This document shows, piece after piece, positions 8,153 through 15,330 of a stretch of DNA of 23,326 nucleotides. The first letter of the stretch is position 1. Every line of letters starts with the position of its first letter. The position numbers were made by a program, and so were the translations under genes. The notes under the pieces were generated by a model. The model was not told the origin of the DNA, made no database searches, and saw only the letters and a list, made by a program, of their open reading frames with translations. The DNA lies in NCBI GenBank assembly GCA_964391735.1, contig CAYMNF010000033.1, forward strand, positions 1-23,326, given 5' to 3'. Source of the DNA: CAG-1031 sp964391735. GTDB lineage: Bacteria; Bacteroidota; Bacteroidia; Bacteroidales; Muribaculaceae.

Positions 8153-8190
8153 GCTTTTCTTGAGGTTTTTGGGGTTGAAATTTCTCCCGG

Positions 8191-8222
8191 CAAAGTTACT
8201 GCAAATCCGCTGATTACACAAG
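8191..8222 (-). promoter_or_regulatory. Promoter of ribE
   Basis: Minus strand: CTTG (-33, 8222-8219), a 20-bp spacer and TAACTTTG (-7, 8198-8191). This fits the Bacteroidetes primary-sigma consensus and starts transcription about 33 bases before the ribE ATG. It is back-to-back with the promoter of the S24 regulator: the two -33 boxes are 7 bp apart. Confidence 0.65.
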
Positions 8223-8229
8223 TCGGGGA

Positions 8230-8261
8230 TTTGGCAGATTGCGGGGAAAATAGTAATTTCG
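8230..8261 (+). promoter_or_regulatory. Promoter of the S24-type regulator
   Basis: TTTG (8230-8233), a 20-bp spacer and TAATTTCG (8254-8261, one change from TAnnTTTG). The predicted transcription start falls on or next to the GTG start codon at 8266, so the message may be leaderless. The compact divergent arrangement leaves room for autorepression affecting ribE as well. Confidence 0.5.
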
Positions 8262-8265
8262 CCAC

Positions 8266-8916
8266 GTGGATAATAAGGATACAATCGTTGCACGCGTGCG
8301 CCAGTTTGCGCACCACGAGGGGTTGAGCCAGGCGGCCTTGGCACGTCGGTTGGGCATTGACCCCGCCAATTTGTCAAAGGTGCTCAACGGGCAGTTGCCC
8401 CTGTCGCGAGCCTTTATCAACCGCATGGTGGTTGAGGGGGGCGTCTCAAAGGACTGGCTGCTGAGCGGCAACGGCACCATGTATCCGCAGGCGGGTCTTG
8501 TCCCGGCCGTCAAGGGTGCCCCGGTCTTTGACGTTGACATCACCGCCGGCCCATTCCCGTCGGCCGAGCTGTTTGCCCGGGAGCATGCCGTGGGGTGGAT
8601 CGACCTCCCCAACGTCAACCCCACAACCATGGTGGTATCGGTGAGCGGTGACTCAATGGAGCCCGAGGTCATGAACGGCGCCCTGGTGGCCATCAGGCCC
8701 GTCAGCCCCAACCCTCCATTCTTTTGGGGGCACATGTATGTGGTGGTTCTGGATGAATACCGCATGCTGAAGTATCTGCGCAGAAACCCCGATGATGCCG
8801 GCAGTGTCATTCTGCACAGCTGCAATACTTTCTATGATGACATGATTGTGCCTGTGGATGAGATTCGCCGCCTGTTTATTGTTGAAACCGTCATCAATAT
8901 CAAGAGGCTGAGCTGA
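8266..8916 (+). CDS. HTH/S24-family (LexA/CI-like) transcriptional regulator
   Basis: 216 residues in two parts. Residues about 7-58 form an XRE-type helix-turn-helix (EGLSQAALARRLGIDPANLSKVLNGQ). Residues about 86-210 form a LexA/UmuD-like S24 peptidase fold with Ser130 in SGDSMEP and Lys169 in YRMLKYLRR as the catalytic dyad. Ala94-Gly95 in DITAGPF lies 36 residues before the serine, the spacing of LexA/UmuD self-cleavage sites, so damage-induced self-cleavage is plausible. The GTG at 8266 is the only start before the HTH; a TAA stop lies in frame at 8254. It may be leaderless. It is divergent from ribE and followed after 39 bp by a glycosyltransferase gene. A prophage-type repressor is the alternative, but no phage genes surround it. 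Confidence 0.88.
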   Translation: MDNKDTIVARVRQFAHHEGLSQAALARRLGIDPANLSKVLNGQLPLSRAFINRMVVEGGVSKDWLLSGNGTMYPQAGLVPAVKGAPVFDVDITAGPFPSAELFAREHAVGWIDLPNVNPTTMVVSVSGDSMEPEVMNGALVAIRPVSPNPPFFWGHMYVVVLDEYRMLKYLRRNPDDAGSVILHSCNTFYDDMIVPVDEIRRLFIVETVINIKRLS

Positions 8917-8955
8917 CGATAACCTCCCCGGCCCGCCTAACCCAACAAGCAGAGT

Positions 8956-10137
8956 ATGACCGCCCGACGATGTACACGTCTTTGGATTGGAATTGCTGTG
9001 GCAGCATTTGCGGCAAGGGTGCTGGTTGTTTTCCTGTATCCATACGTCAGCGGCGACTATGTCTACTTTCTGCGTCATTGGCTTGAACACCTGGCCAAGA
9101 ACGGATATGAGCACGGGTGGGCTGACGGCCCCTGGAACTACAGCATGCCCTACATTTACTTGCTCACCGGTTTGGCCCGCTTGACAACCCGGTGGCTGAT
9201 AGGCATCAAGATTCTGTCGCTTGTTTTTGACGCCCTTATGGCCTTTGGCGCGTGGCGCATCGTTGCCGCCGCGTTGCCCGACGGTGACCGTTGGCGCCGT
9301 TGGATGGCTGCCGCAGTGGTGCTCCTACTGCCGACGTTCTTCACCAACAGCTCTCTTTGGGGGCAGTGTGACGCTATATACGTCAGCTTTATACTGCTCA
9401 GTGTGGATGCCATTATGCGCCACCGCGCGGTGTGGGGAATGGTATTTTTTGGCATTGCCTTGGCCTTCAAACTCCAGGCCGTTTTCCTGATGCCCGCCTT
9501 GCTGATGCTCACATACAGGCGGTGCATACCATGGTGGTCATGGCTTGTGGTGGTGGGGGTATATGTTGCCTCGGCATTCCCGGCCATTGTCATGGGTCGC
9601 GGGGTGCTTGAAAGCCTCAATCCTCAATATTCAACGGCTGTCAGCAACGGCAACATGGTGTATGCCTGGGTGCCCGATGTCTGGCACTTTGCCGGGGAAC
9701 GCTATTTAGGGCCACGGGTACTGAAGGGGGTAATGGTGTTTTGCGGCTTCATCACTGTAATGGTAGCCGGGTGGTGGGCCAAGAGGATTGATGCACGGCG
9801 GCTTGAGGGGTGGGGAATTCCACTGGCCATGTTTGTCAGTGCCGCCGTGGTGCCCTTCTTCCTCACCGGCATGCATGAGCGATATTTTGCCGTTGCGGCC
9901 GCCTTGGGCGCAATACTCTTTGTGGCGCGGCCGGCACGTCTGTGGCCCTGCCTGGCACCGGAGGTGCTTCTGTGGCCCGCATATACTTTTTATCTGTTGG
10001 GGCTTAACCGTTTCCCGAATTTTGCCGGTGCCAAATGGTGGTACTGCGGCATTACTGTCATTTACATTTTCTTTTTGATATGGTTGTTGAGGACGTATAT
10101 ACGCGACCCCTTTTCCCCGGGGTCCGAAAGGGAATGA
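8956..10137 (+). CDS. Polytopic GT-C glycosyltransferase (Gpi18-like mannosyltransferase family)
   Basis: 393 residues with about ten hydrophobic segments and basic cytoplasmic ends, so an inner-membrane protein. The first periplasmic loop has SGDYVYFLRHWLEH, the acidic motif expected for lipid-phosphate-sugar-dependent GT-C enzymes. Later segments contain NSSLWGQCDAIYVSFILLSV and GIALAFKLQAVFLMPALL, the pattern of the family related to eukaryotic Gpi18/ALG-type mannosyltransferases, and GMHERYFAVAAALGA, again typical. It would transfer a sugar from a polyprenyl-phosphate donor to a glycan or protein at the periplasmic face; donor and acceptor are unknown. The TGA stop overlaps the ATG of the DUF3078 gene as ATGA. 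Confidence 0.82.
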   Translation: MTARRCTRLWIGIAVAAFAARVLVVFLYPYVSGDYVYFLRHWLEHLAKNGYEHGWADGPWNYSMPYIYLLTGLARLTTRWLIGIKILSLVFDALMAFGAWRIVAAALPDGDRWRRWMAAAVVLLLPTFFTNSSLWGQCDAIYVSFILLSVDAIMRHRAVWGMVFFGIALAFKLQAVFLMPALLMLTYRRCIPWWSWLVVVGVYVASAFPAIVMGRGVLESLNPQYSTAVSNGNMVYAWVPDVWHFAGERYLGPRVLKGVMVFCGFITVMVAGWWAKRIDARRLEGWGIPLAMFVSAAVVPFFLTGMHERYFAVAAALGAILFVARPARLWPCLAPEVLLWPAYTFYLLGLNRFPNFAGAKWWYCGITVIYIFFLIWLLRTYIRDPFSPGSERE

Positions 10138-11411
10138 GGGGGCTGTTGGCGCTGTTGATGTTGATTGCGGCTTGCGGGCAGGTGCTTGCCCAGGAGTCCT
10201 TGACAACAGCTGATACAATTGCCGTGGCACGGGTGCACAGCGTGCTGTCGGCAGCTGACCTGCGCCCGGCGGTTTTTGACCGTTACTACCTGCTTGACAC
10301 GGTGACGGTGTCGACGCCATATCCCGGCGACAGCCTGATGAAGGGGGTTGACACACGGTGGATTGATGATGCCATCTGGCAGCAGTATATCGTGCGCCGC
10401 ATACGCCAAAACTTTATGGTGAACTACCCGCAGTTGGTGCGGTACAATGAGCAACTGTTGCCCGAACCGCCACGCCGTTGGCACATGGAGCTGGACCCGC
10501 AGACCGCCAAACTGCATTTTGTGGAGGATGTCCCTCACCTGCCAGACAAGATTGAGGCCCCCAAGGATGTGGTGGCCGGGGAGATTGGCCGACGCCACTG
10601 GATACGCAACGCCGACGCGTCACTGCAGTTTACACAGGCATACGTCTCGCCAAACTGGTATCAGGGTGGTTCAAACAACCTCACCATGATGCTGAATCTT
10701 GCCTATGGCGTTAAGCTGAATCCCAAGTTCCACCCCTCGCTGTTGTGTGAAATGACGGTGGGTTACAAACTTGCCGTCCACGGTACCCCTGAGGATTCGT
10801 TGCGCAACTACAATATCTCAGAGGACCTGTTCCAATTCACCGGCAAGGTCGGTTACAAGGCTTGGCGCAAGTGGTTCTACTCACTGACGGGAATGGTCAA
10901 GACGCAGTTCTTCAAGAATTATGAGGTGAACTCCCCGCAAATCAAGGCCGCCTTCCTGTCGCCGCTTGAGGTAAACATGGGTCTTGGTATGACGTGGGAA
11001 CACATCAACCCGCGTAAAACCTTCCAGGTCAATGCCTCACTGTCGCCGTTGTCATGGAACATGATAGCGTGCAACTATACGCGCGTCAATATTTCGGAGT
11101 ATGGTATACGTCCCGGCCACAGGGCGGTGCACAAGTTCGGTTCCTCGGGGGAATTGAAGCTGACGTGGAATATCACCTGGAACATCAGTTACACCTCCCG
11201 TCTGTTCGCCTTTACCGACTTCAGGTTTGCGCAGGGCGACTGGGAGAACACCTTCAATTTTGCCATAAACCGCTTTTTGTCAACGCAGCTGTTTGTGCAT
11301 CTGCGCTATGACTCACGCACATCGCGCCCCGCCGATGACAGCCGCTGGCACCTGTGGCAACTCAAGGAGATACTCAGCTTTGGCATCTCCTACAAATTCG
11401 CAACACAGTAG
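10134..11411 (+). CDS. DUF3078 family exported protein, probably outer-membrane beta-barrel
   Basis: I start this gene at the ATG that overlaps the glycosyltransferase stop (ATGA). The frame is open 33 codons further upstream, but that part is translated from glycosyltransferase codons, whereas the chosen start gives a signal peptide MRGLLALLMLIAACGQVLA followed by QES. The 425-residue protein has the Bacteroidetes DUF3078 core: SLQFTQAYVSPNWYQGGSNN, then alternating strands such as FTGKVGYKAWRKWFYSLTG and LSPLSWNMIACNY. It ends with strongly amphipathic strands (LFVHLRYDSR...LSFGISYKFA) that suggest an outer-membrane barrel. Function unknown for the family. Translational coupling with a membrane glycosyltransferase hints at envelope work, but this is inference. 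Confidence 0.85.
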   Translation: MRGLLALLMLIAACGQVLAQESLTTADTIAVARVHSVLSAADLRPAVFDRYYLLDTVTVSTPYPGDSLMKGVDTRWIDDAIWQQYIVRRIRQNFMVNYPQLVRYNEQLLPEPPRRWHMELDPQTAKLHFVEDVPHLPDKIEAPKDVVAGEIGRRHWIRNADASLQFTQAYVSPNWYQGGSNNLTMMLNLAYGVKLNPKFHPSLLCEMTVGYKLAVHGTPEDSLRNYNISEDLFQFTGKVGYKAWRKWFYSLTGMVKTQFFKNYEVNSPQIKAAFLSPLEVNMGLGMTWEHINPRKTFQVNASLSPLSWNMIACNYTRVNISEYGIRPGHRAVHKFGSSGELKLTWNITWNISYTSRLFAFTDFRFAQGDWENTFNFAINRFLSTQLFVHLRYDSRTSRPADDSRWHLWQLKEILSFGISYKFATQ

Positions 11412-11421
11412 GGAGTAAGCC

Positions 11422-12075
11422 TTACCACTCAAAGGAGACGGCGGCACCGATGGCTGAGAGGGCCACGTTGCCCTGGTTGCCATATCCCCAATAGTAGTAG
11501 TTGCGGCCGGCAATAAGTTGGTAGCTGAGCTGCACATTCATGGCCAAGCGCTTGTCGGTGGATGACAAAGGGATGCGCATACCCGCCGAGGGGCGTAGGT
11601 AGAAGTACTCTTTTGAACTGAGATAACCCTTATTCAGCTGCAAGTAGTCACTGCCGATCAAGAAGGTTCCGCCCAGGCGCAATCCTGCCATAAACGAGGG
11701 TGCGTCCTCGGGGCCGATGTTGAACCTGAAGTCGGTGAACAGCGGTATCATAACCCCGGTTTTTGTCACCGAGGTGTTGGGGTCACGCATGCTGTCATCA
11801 TCAATTGATGAGAAAGCCACATCAACGCCCAGACCGGCGCCCATAAAGAACCAGTTGGTGAACTTGAACCCCTGTGAGGTGGTGAAGTTGAGGAAGGAGA
11901 CCTTGTTGTTGCCGACGCCAGCAAGGTATTCAGCCTCAAACAGGCCACGATAGTTGAGACCACCGGTGACGGCCGTCTGTACCATGTTGGCTACTTGGTT
12001 GGCGATGCCATAATATTGTGCGCGGGCTCCCAATGCCATCAGGGCAACCAGAGCGGCGGTGAGGATACGTTTCAT
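11422..12075 (-). CDS. Outer-membrane beta-barrel protein, hypothetical
   Basis: 217 residues starting with a signal peptide (MKRILTAALVALMALGARA, then QYYG). The mature part alternates hydrophobic and polar residues, with glycine/aromatic turns (NWFFMGAGLGVDVAF, FMAGLRLGGTFLIG, YFYLRPSAGMRIPL, LAMNVQLSYQLIAGRNYYYWG), and ends in an aromatic residue (VSFEW). This is the look of an 8-10-stranded barrel of the OmpW/PorT-like class. No closer family recognised. It converges with the DUF3078 gene across 10 bp and is the last gene of the leftward run from the ATP-grasp gene. The leader contains a 12-base sequence repeated twice (12081-12114). Confidence 0.72.
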   Translation of the reverse strand: MKRILTAALVALMALGARAQYYGIANQVANMVQTAVTGGLNYRGLFEAEYLAGVGNNKVSFLNFTTSQGFKFTNWFFMGAGLGVDVAFSSIDDDSMRDPNTSVTKTGVMIPLFTDFRFNIGPEDAPSFMAGLRLGGTFLIGSDYLQLNKGYLSSKEYFYLRPSAGMRIPLSSTDKRLAMNVQLSYQLIAGRNYYYWGYGNQGNVALSAIGAAVSFEW

Positions 12076-12080
12076 GATGT

Positions 12081-12114
12081 CAGGTTTTTTGGAGGGGAGG
12101 GACAGGTTTTTTGG
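12081..12114 (-). repeat. Two direct repeats in the leader of the beta-barrel gene
   Basis: The 12-mer CAGGTTTTTTGG (plus strand) occurs at 12081-12092 and 12103-12114, 22 bp start to start, so the copies face the same side of the helix about two turns apart. On the minus strand this is CCAAAAAACCTG, just ahead of the ATG at 12075. A duplicated A-rich translation enhancer or a regulator site are both possible. Confidence 0.45.
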
Positions 12115-12123
12115 TTGAACCCT

Positions 12124-12558
12124 TTATTTGGTGTTGCAGTCAAGGTTGTTGATGACGGTCACCCAGTCTTTGTACAGTTCCTGGTTGTCCTCGGCCATAT
12201 TCTCGAGCTCTTGCACGGCGCGCACATTCTTGTCGTTGAGGCGAGACTTACCCGGTACCATACGCCGCACGGCACGCAGATAGGGATACTCCTTGTCAAA
12301 ATCACTGCGCAGGTTCAGCACCTTGTTGCAGTCATTTTGCGCTGCGGCATCAATCTGTTTCTTAGCAAGATTGATCTCGGCCTTGGTGCCTTTTTTGATG
12401 TAAGATATCATGGTAGCATACTCATCCTGGTTGAGGGTTGCCCCCAGGCGATGCTTTACAATTATATCGCAAACATCATCGTTGTCAGGGCCGCAAGCCG
12501 TCAACATGCATGCTCCGGACAGGATTACAGCGGTCAATAGCAGTTTATGTAGTGTCAT
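12124..12558 (-). CDS. Small hypothetical lipoprotein
   Basis: The chosen ATG gives 144 residues with a signal peptide TLHKLLLTAVILSGACMLTAC; LTAC is a good lipobox, so the protein is probably lipid-anchored. An ATG eight codons upstream (12582) would put a polar stretch before the signal and is less likely. The mature part is mostly helical and charged: HRLGATLNQDEYATMISYIKK, then KAEINLAKKQIDAAAQNDCNK and a C-terminal helix with ELENMAEDNQELYKDW. Three further cysteines occur (near DVCD, NDCN and LDCN). No known domain recognised. It lies between the HAD gene (36 bp upstream) and the beta-barrel gene (48 bp downstream) on the same strand. Confidence 0.7.
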   Translation of the reverse strand: MTLHKLLLTAVILSGACMLTACGPDNDDVCDIIVKHRLGATLNQDEYATMISYIKKGTKAEINLAKKQIDAAAQNDCNKVLNLRSDFDKEYPYLRAVRRMVPGKSRLNDKNVRAVQELENMAEDNQELYKDWVTVINNLDCNTK

Positions 12559-12594
12559 GTAGTGTGATATGTGAAGTGACAAGTACAGTAAAAA

Positions 12595-13311
12595 TCACAG
12601 ATGCAGGATTTCCCTTAGGGATTCCAGGCCTTGCGGCAAACGGGCGGGGTCTGTAGCGGCATCCTCCTCGGGGGTCCACCCGCGCCCTTTTATCCAAGCT
12701 GTTTGGCACCCTAAGGAGCGGGCCGGCAGGATATCCTTGCGCAGCGAGTCGCCCACCACCAGAACCTCGTTAGCCGGCAACCCCAATGCCTCCACCCCCA
12801 TGGCAAAGATGGCAGGGTCCGGTTTTCGCACCCCCACCACGGCACTCTCAATGATAACCGGGAAGAAGCGACGCAGGTCAAAGTCGGTAAGCACGGCCTC
12901 GATGTTGCCATAGAAGTTGCTGACAAGGACCATGGGTATCCCGGCATCGGCAATTGCCTGCAACACGGGGCGCGCATTGGCGACAGCCGTGCGGGCCGCC
13001 TCATAGCAACGGCGCGCAACGCGTGGTGCCAGCTCAACGGCGTCAGCCTCGTCAACTACCCCGGCGGCAACAAGGGCATCAAGCTCAATGCGTATCTTTA
13101 TCAGCATCAGCCGGTAGAAGTTGTGGTGCGGCAGGATGTGGCGGCTGCGGGCAAGCTCGCGCTCGGCGCTGACGTAAGCTGCCCTGAACTCTTCACGCGG
13201 CAAGTCAACACCCTCGGCACGATAGGCCGCATCAATAACGTGGCTCCAATGGTCCCCGTTTGAGTCTATGGTACCACCATAGTCAAATATTACTCCTTTA
13301 ATCTGTCCCAT
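12595..13311 (-). CDS. HAD-superfamily hydrolase (subfamily IA-like)
   Basis: 238 residues from the ATG placed two bases after the CDP-alcohol phosphotransferase stop; a longer frame upstream is translated from that gene's codons and lacks family signal. Motif I is GVIFDYGGTID with nucleophile Asp10. Motif II is MVLVSNFYG (Ser), motif III VGVRKPDPAIF (Lys) and motif IV VLVVGDSLRKDILPA (Asp). A helical cap lies between residues about 16 and 95. The usual second aspartate of DxDxT is Gly12, as in some HAD proteins with DYGG or DLGN motifs. It would dephosphorylate a small or lipid-linked substrate. Position directly behind the phosphotransferase suggests removal of a phosphate from its product, which is inference. 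Confidence 0.87.
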   Translation of the reverse strand: MGQIKGVIFDYGGTIDSNGDHWSHVIDAAYRAEGVDLPREEFRAAYVSAERELARSRHILPHHNFYRLMLIKIRIELDALVAAGVVDEADAVELAPRVARRCYEAARTAVANARPVLQAIADAGIPMVLVSNFYGNIEAVLTDFDLRRFFPVIIESAVVGVRKPDPAIFAMGVEALGLPANEVLVVGDSLRKDILPARSLGCQTAWIKGRGWTPEEDAATDPARLPQGLESLREILHL

Positions 13312-13313
13312 GG

Positions 13314-14267
13314 TCAATAGGCTCCCTGTTGAAGTTGGCGTGTAAAGGTGCGACAAATTTTCTCGTGGCGCACCATCATGTATATCAGCAGAAAATTCAG
13401 CACTGTCAGCTCAAAGGCAAAGTACAGCCACGGCATGGACAGGAACAAGGCCGTGAAGAGGGCTATCGTGCGCCAGTTGAAGGACAGGATGTTGGTATAC
13501 TTCATCAACGGCAGGGACTTTTTGCGGAAGGCCTCACGGAAGTCCGTCGGGATGTGTCCGTCGGGGAAACGTTGTTGCAGCTCACGACGCAGGGCTTGCA
13601 TCCCCGGGGTCATGGACTCCTGCTGGCCGGTGTACCCGACGTAGAATGACAGGGTGAGCTTGCGCCAGAAGTGGTGTTTCCAGGTCAGAGCCTCATACTG
13701 CTTCTTCAGGGTCGACAGGCTTTCAAGCTCGCTCCCCTCCTCGCCCTTGAGAAAGTATAGGTGGAATTGCCGGTAATAGTCGGCCATGGCGGCCTGCTTG
13801 GCGTGGAAAAGCCCGGTAACGACGGCCATGACCCATATCACCCAGTGATGCTGGCTGAAGAAGGGCGAGGTAACCACCTCACGCAGGCAGATGGCCACAT
13901 ATATGGTGGCAAACCAGATATCCCCGGCCAGACCGTCCAGGATGCGGCCCAGACGGCTGTATTGCTTGGTCATGCGGGCCAGTTGCCCGTCAGCACTGTC
14001 AAATGAGTTTGCCCATATCAGCAGCAACATGCCAATGATGTTCATCCACAGCACAGGGAAGTAGAACATCACGCCGGCACCGATGCCCAGTATAATTGAC
14101 GCAATGGTGATGGCATTGGGTGTCACCCCCAACTTGCGGGCCAGGCAGGCCCAGCCATAACCGATGGGCCGGTAGAAAAACAGGTCGATATGCTCCTCCG
14201 TGTCCATCGACTTCAGTGAAGCCCTAAAACCGGATTTGCTGCTTGGGGATTGAAGGGTCGTGCTCAC
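13314..14267 (-). CDS. CDP-alcohol phosphatidyltransferase family protein
   Basis: A 317-residue inner-membrane enzyme that would transfer a phosphatidyl (or similar phospho) group from a CDP-activated substrate to an alcohol. The signature begins FDSADGQLAR: Asp90-x2-Asp93-Gly-x2-Ala-Arg, then eight residues, Gly107-x3-Asp111. The next aspartate is Asp116, one residue later than the canonical D-x3-D spacing. About six hydrophobic segments surround it, with a long polar loop (EEGSELESLSTLKKQYEALTWK) in the second half. The start is a GTG overlapping the ATP-grasp stop as GTGA. The N-terminal SLKSMDTEEHIDLFFYRPIG resembles, from memory, Bacteroidales members of this family, which supports that start over the ATG at 14207. 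Product lipid unknown. Confidence 0.88.
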   Translation of the reverse strand: MSTTLQSPSSKSGFRASLKSMDTEEHIDLFFYRPIGYGWACLARKLGVTPNAITIASIILGIGAGVMFYFPVLWMNIIGMLLLIWANSFDSADGQLARMTKQYSRLGRILDGLAGDIWFATIYVAICLREVVTSPFFSQHHWVIWVMAVVTGLFHAKQAAMADYYRQFHLYFLKGEEGSELESLSTLKKQYEALTWKHHFWRKLTLSFYVGYTGQQESMTPGMQALRRELQQRFPDGHIPTDFREAFRKKSLPLMKYTNILSFNWRTIALFTALFLSMPWLYFAFELTVLNFLLIYMMVRHEKICRTFTRQLQQGAY

Positions 14268-15133
14268 TGTTGTTTCTCCTTAATGATGTTGATAACGGCC
14301 TTGGCGATATGTGGCGCGGCCTCATTGCGGCAGGGGGCAAAGCTGGGCCAGTCGTTGAAGTCGATGATGGCGATGTCACCCTCGGGCGACACTATGCAGT
14401 CACCGCCATATATCACCACATCCAGGGCGTTTGCCGCGGCGGCACAAATGCTGTGCAGGTGCTCGCGGTCAAAAGGTATGCCGTGGCTTGGGCCGTTGAC
14501 GGCCTCATGCCCGAACTTTGAGTGGCCGTCCTCAAAGGGGTAGAACCAGTAGAAGAATGGGCTGTCACGCACACCGTAGAACTTGATGAGGTCCCCCACA
14601 AGGTGGCGGTTTATCACGGCACGTTTAATGCCGCGCAAAAAGTACTCCTGCAGAACCTCCTGGGCCTCCTCGGGGTGGCGCACATAGCTCACATCCTCCT
14701 TGTGCATGGCGTGGAAATCCCCGCGTTTTATCCAGCAGCGGGTAAAGTGGTTCTTCTCCAACAGGGGCTTTACAGCCTCGTCGGTGTTCACCATCAGGCT
14801 CTCGGGGTAGGGGATTGATGAACCCATCAGTATGCGCGTCATGCGCTCGCGGGTACAGTTCTCAATGCCGTATCCGCTGTTGATGACAATGCGTCCCTCA
14901 TCCTCGAGTTTCTGCAACAGCCTTATTGACTTTTGCTCACGACACATGTCCAATATCACCGGCTCGGTAACCGGGGTTCCGTCGGTAAACTGGTCCTCAG
15001 AATAGGTGCGCACCTCACAGCCACGTTTGCGCAATTGGTCGCATACAAGGTTGAAGATGGCGGCATCGTTGCCGATATGGTTGGGGGAATACGCCCCGGC
15101 GCGCATCACGCCTGCAATCTTTATGTCTGCCAC
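14264..15133 (-). CDS. ATP-grasp domain protein
   Basis: 289 residues, soluble. The N-terminal third looks like a pre-ATP-grasp Rossmann region (IAGVMRAGAYSPNHIGNDAAIF, then KRGCEVRTYSEDQF). The ATP-grasp part includes WIKRGDFHAM (lysine expected to bind ATP), RHLVGDLIKFYGVRD and the C-terminal metal-binding strand DIAIIDFNDWPSFAPCRNEA, in which Asp/Asn/Glu coordinate Mg-ATP. Members join a carboxylate to an amine or similar nucleophile through an acyl phosphate. The gene starts the leftward operon and its stop overlaps the GTG of the CDP-alcohol phosphotransferase, so the two products probably act in one pathway, perhaps aminoacylation or modification of a lipid headgroup or its precursor. 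Substrate unknown. Confidence 0.82.
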   Translation of the reverse strand: MADIKIAGVMRAGAYSPNHIGNDAAIFNLVCDQLRKRGCEVRTYSEDQFTDGTPVTEPVILDMCREQKSIRLLQKLEDEGRIVINSGYGIENCTRERMTRILMGSSIPYPESLMVNTDEAVKPLLEKNHFTRCWIKRGDFHAMHKEDVSYVRHPEEAQEVLQEYFLRGIKRAVINRHLVGDLIKFYGVRDSPFFYWFYPFEDGHSKFGHEAVNGPSHGIPFDREHLHSICAAAANALDVVIYGGDCIVSPEGDIAIIDFNDWPSFAPCRNEAAPHIAKAVINIIKEKQQ

Positions 15134-15153
15134 TGTTAGGGAATTAGTCTGCG

Positions 15154-15161
15154 CAAAGTTA
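15154..15161 (-). promoter_or_regulatory. -7 box for the ATP-grasp / CDP-alcohol operon
   Basis: Minus strand TAACTTTG, a full match to TAnnTTTG, 20 bases before the ATG at 15133, so the leader is short. No clear TTTG stands at the right distance upstream. It lies just downstream of the terminator of the minus-strand small RNA candidate. Confidence 0.5.
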
Positions 15162-15182
15162 ACTAAAAAATGTTACTCCCTG

Positions 15183-15214
15183 AAAAAAACAAAAGGATTG
15201 TCTCGCGACAACCC
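15183..15214 (-). terminator. Intrinsic terminator of the minus-strand small RNA
   Basis: On the minus strand: GGGTTGTC, GCGA loop, GACAATCC, then a run of eleven U residues broken by one G. Stem, stable GNRA-type loop and U-tract are all present. It would also insulate the ATP-grasp promoter immediately downstream. Confidence 0.7.
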
Positions 15215-15325
15215 TTAAGCTACAAATACACAATTGTCTATAAAACAACTATTTGGATTTGGTCTATGGCTCATTATCAATGTGCCGCCCCGGGAGGCGG
15301 CGTGTCGGCAAGCGCCAACTTTTTG
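15183..15325 (-). ncRNA. Candidate small RNA, minus strand
   Basis: No plausible protein frame covers this stretch, yet it has the parts of a free-standing transcript. A TAATTTTG box (15338-15331) precedes it. It holds a GC-rich hairpin (GCCGCC / GGCGGC, 15284-15301). It ends in an 8-bp stem (15195-15202 with 15207-15214, one G-U pair) closed by a GCGA loop and followed by TTTT-G-TTTTTTT, a textbook intrinsic terminator. The predicted length is about 140 nt. I cannot match it to 4.5S, 6S, RNase P or tmRNA. A missing -33 box is the main weakness. Confidence 0.5.
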
Positions 15326-15330
15326 CGGTG

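Noticed and set aside
7538..8265. FMN riboswitch before ribE
   Set aside because: The predicted leader is only about 33 bases, too short for an RFN element, and none of its conserved sequence is visible.
8153..8377. N-terminal extension of riboflavin synthase
   Set aside because: The canonical start MFSGIVEE is at 8152, and the extension would run through both divergent promoters.
10035..10133. Longer DUF3078 protein starting 33 codons upstream
   Set aside because: The added part overlaps glycosyltransferase codons and would bury the signal peptide; the ATGA-overlapping start is better.
8266..11411. Prophage region suggested by the CI/LexA-like regulator
   Set aside because: No integrase, structural or other phage genes are present; the neighbours are envelope and vitamin genes.
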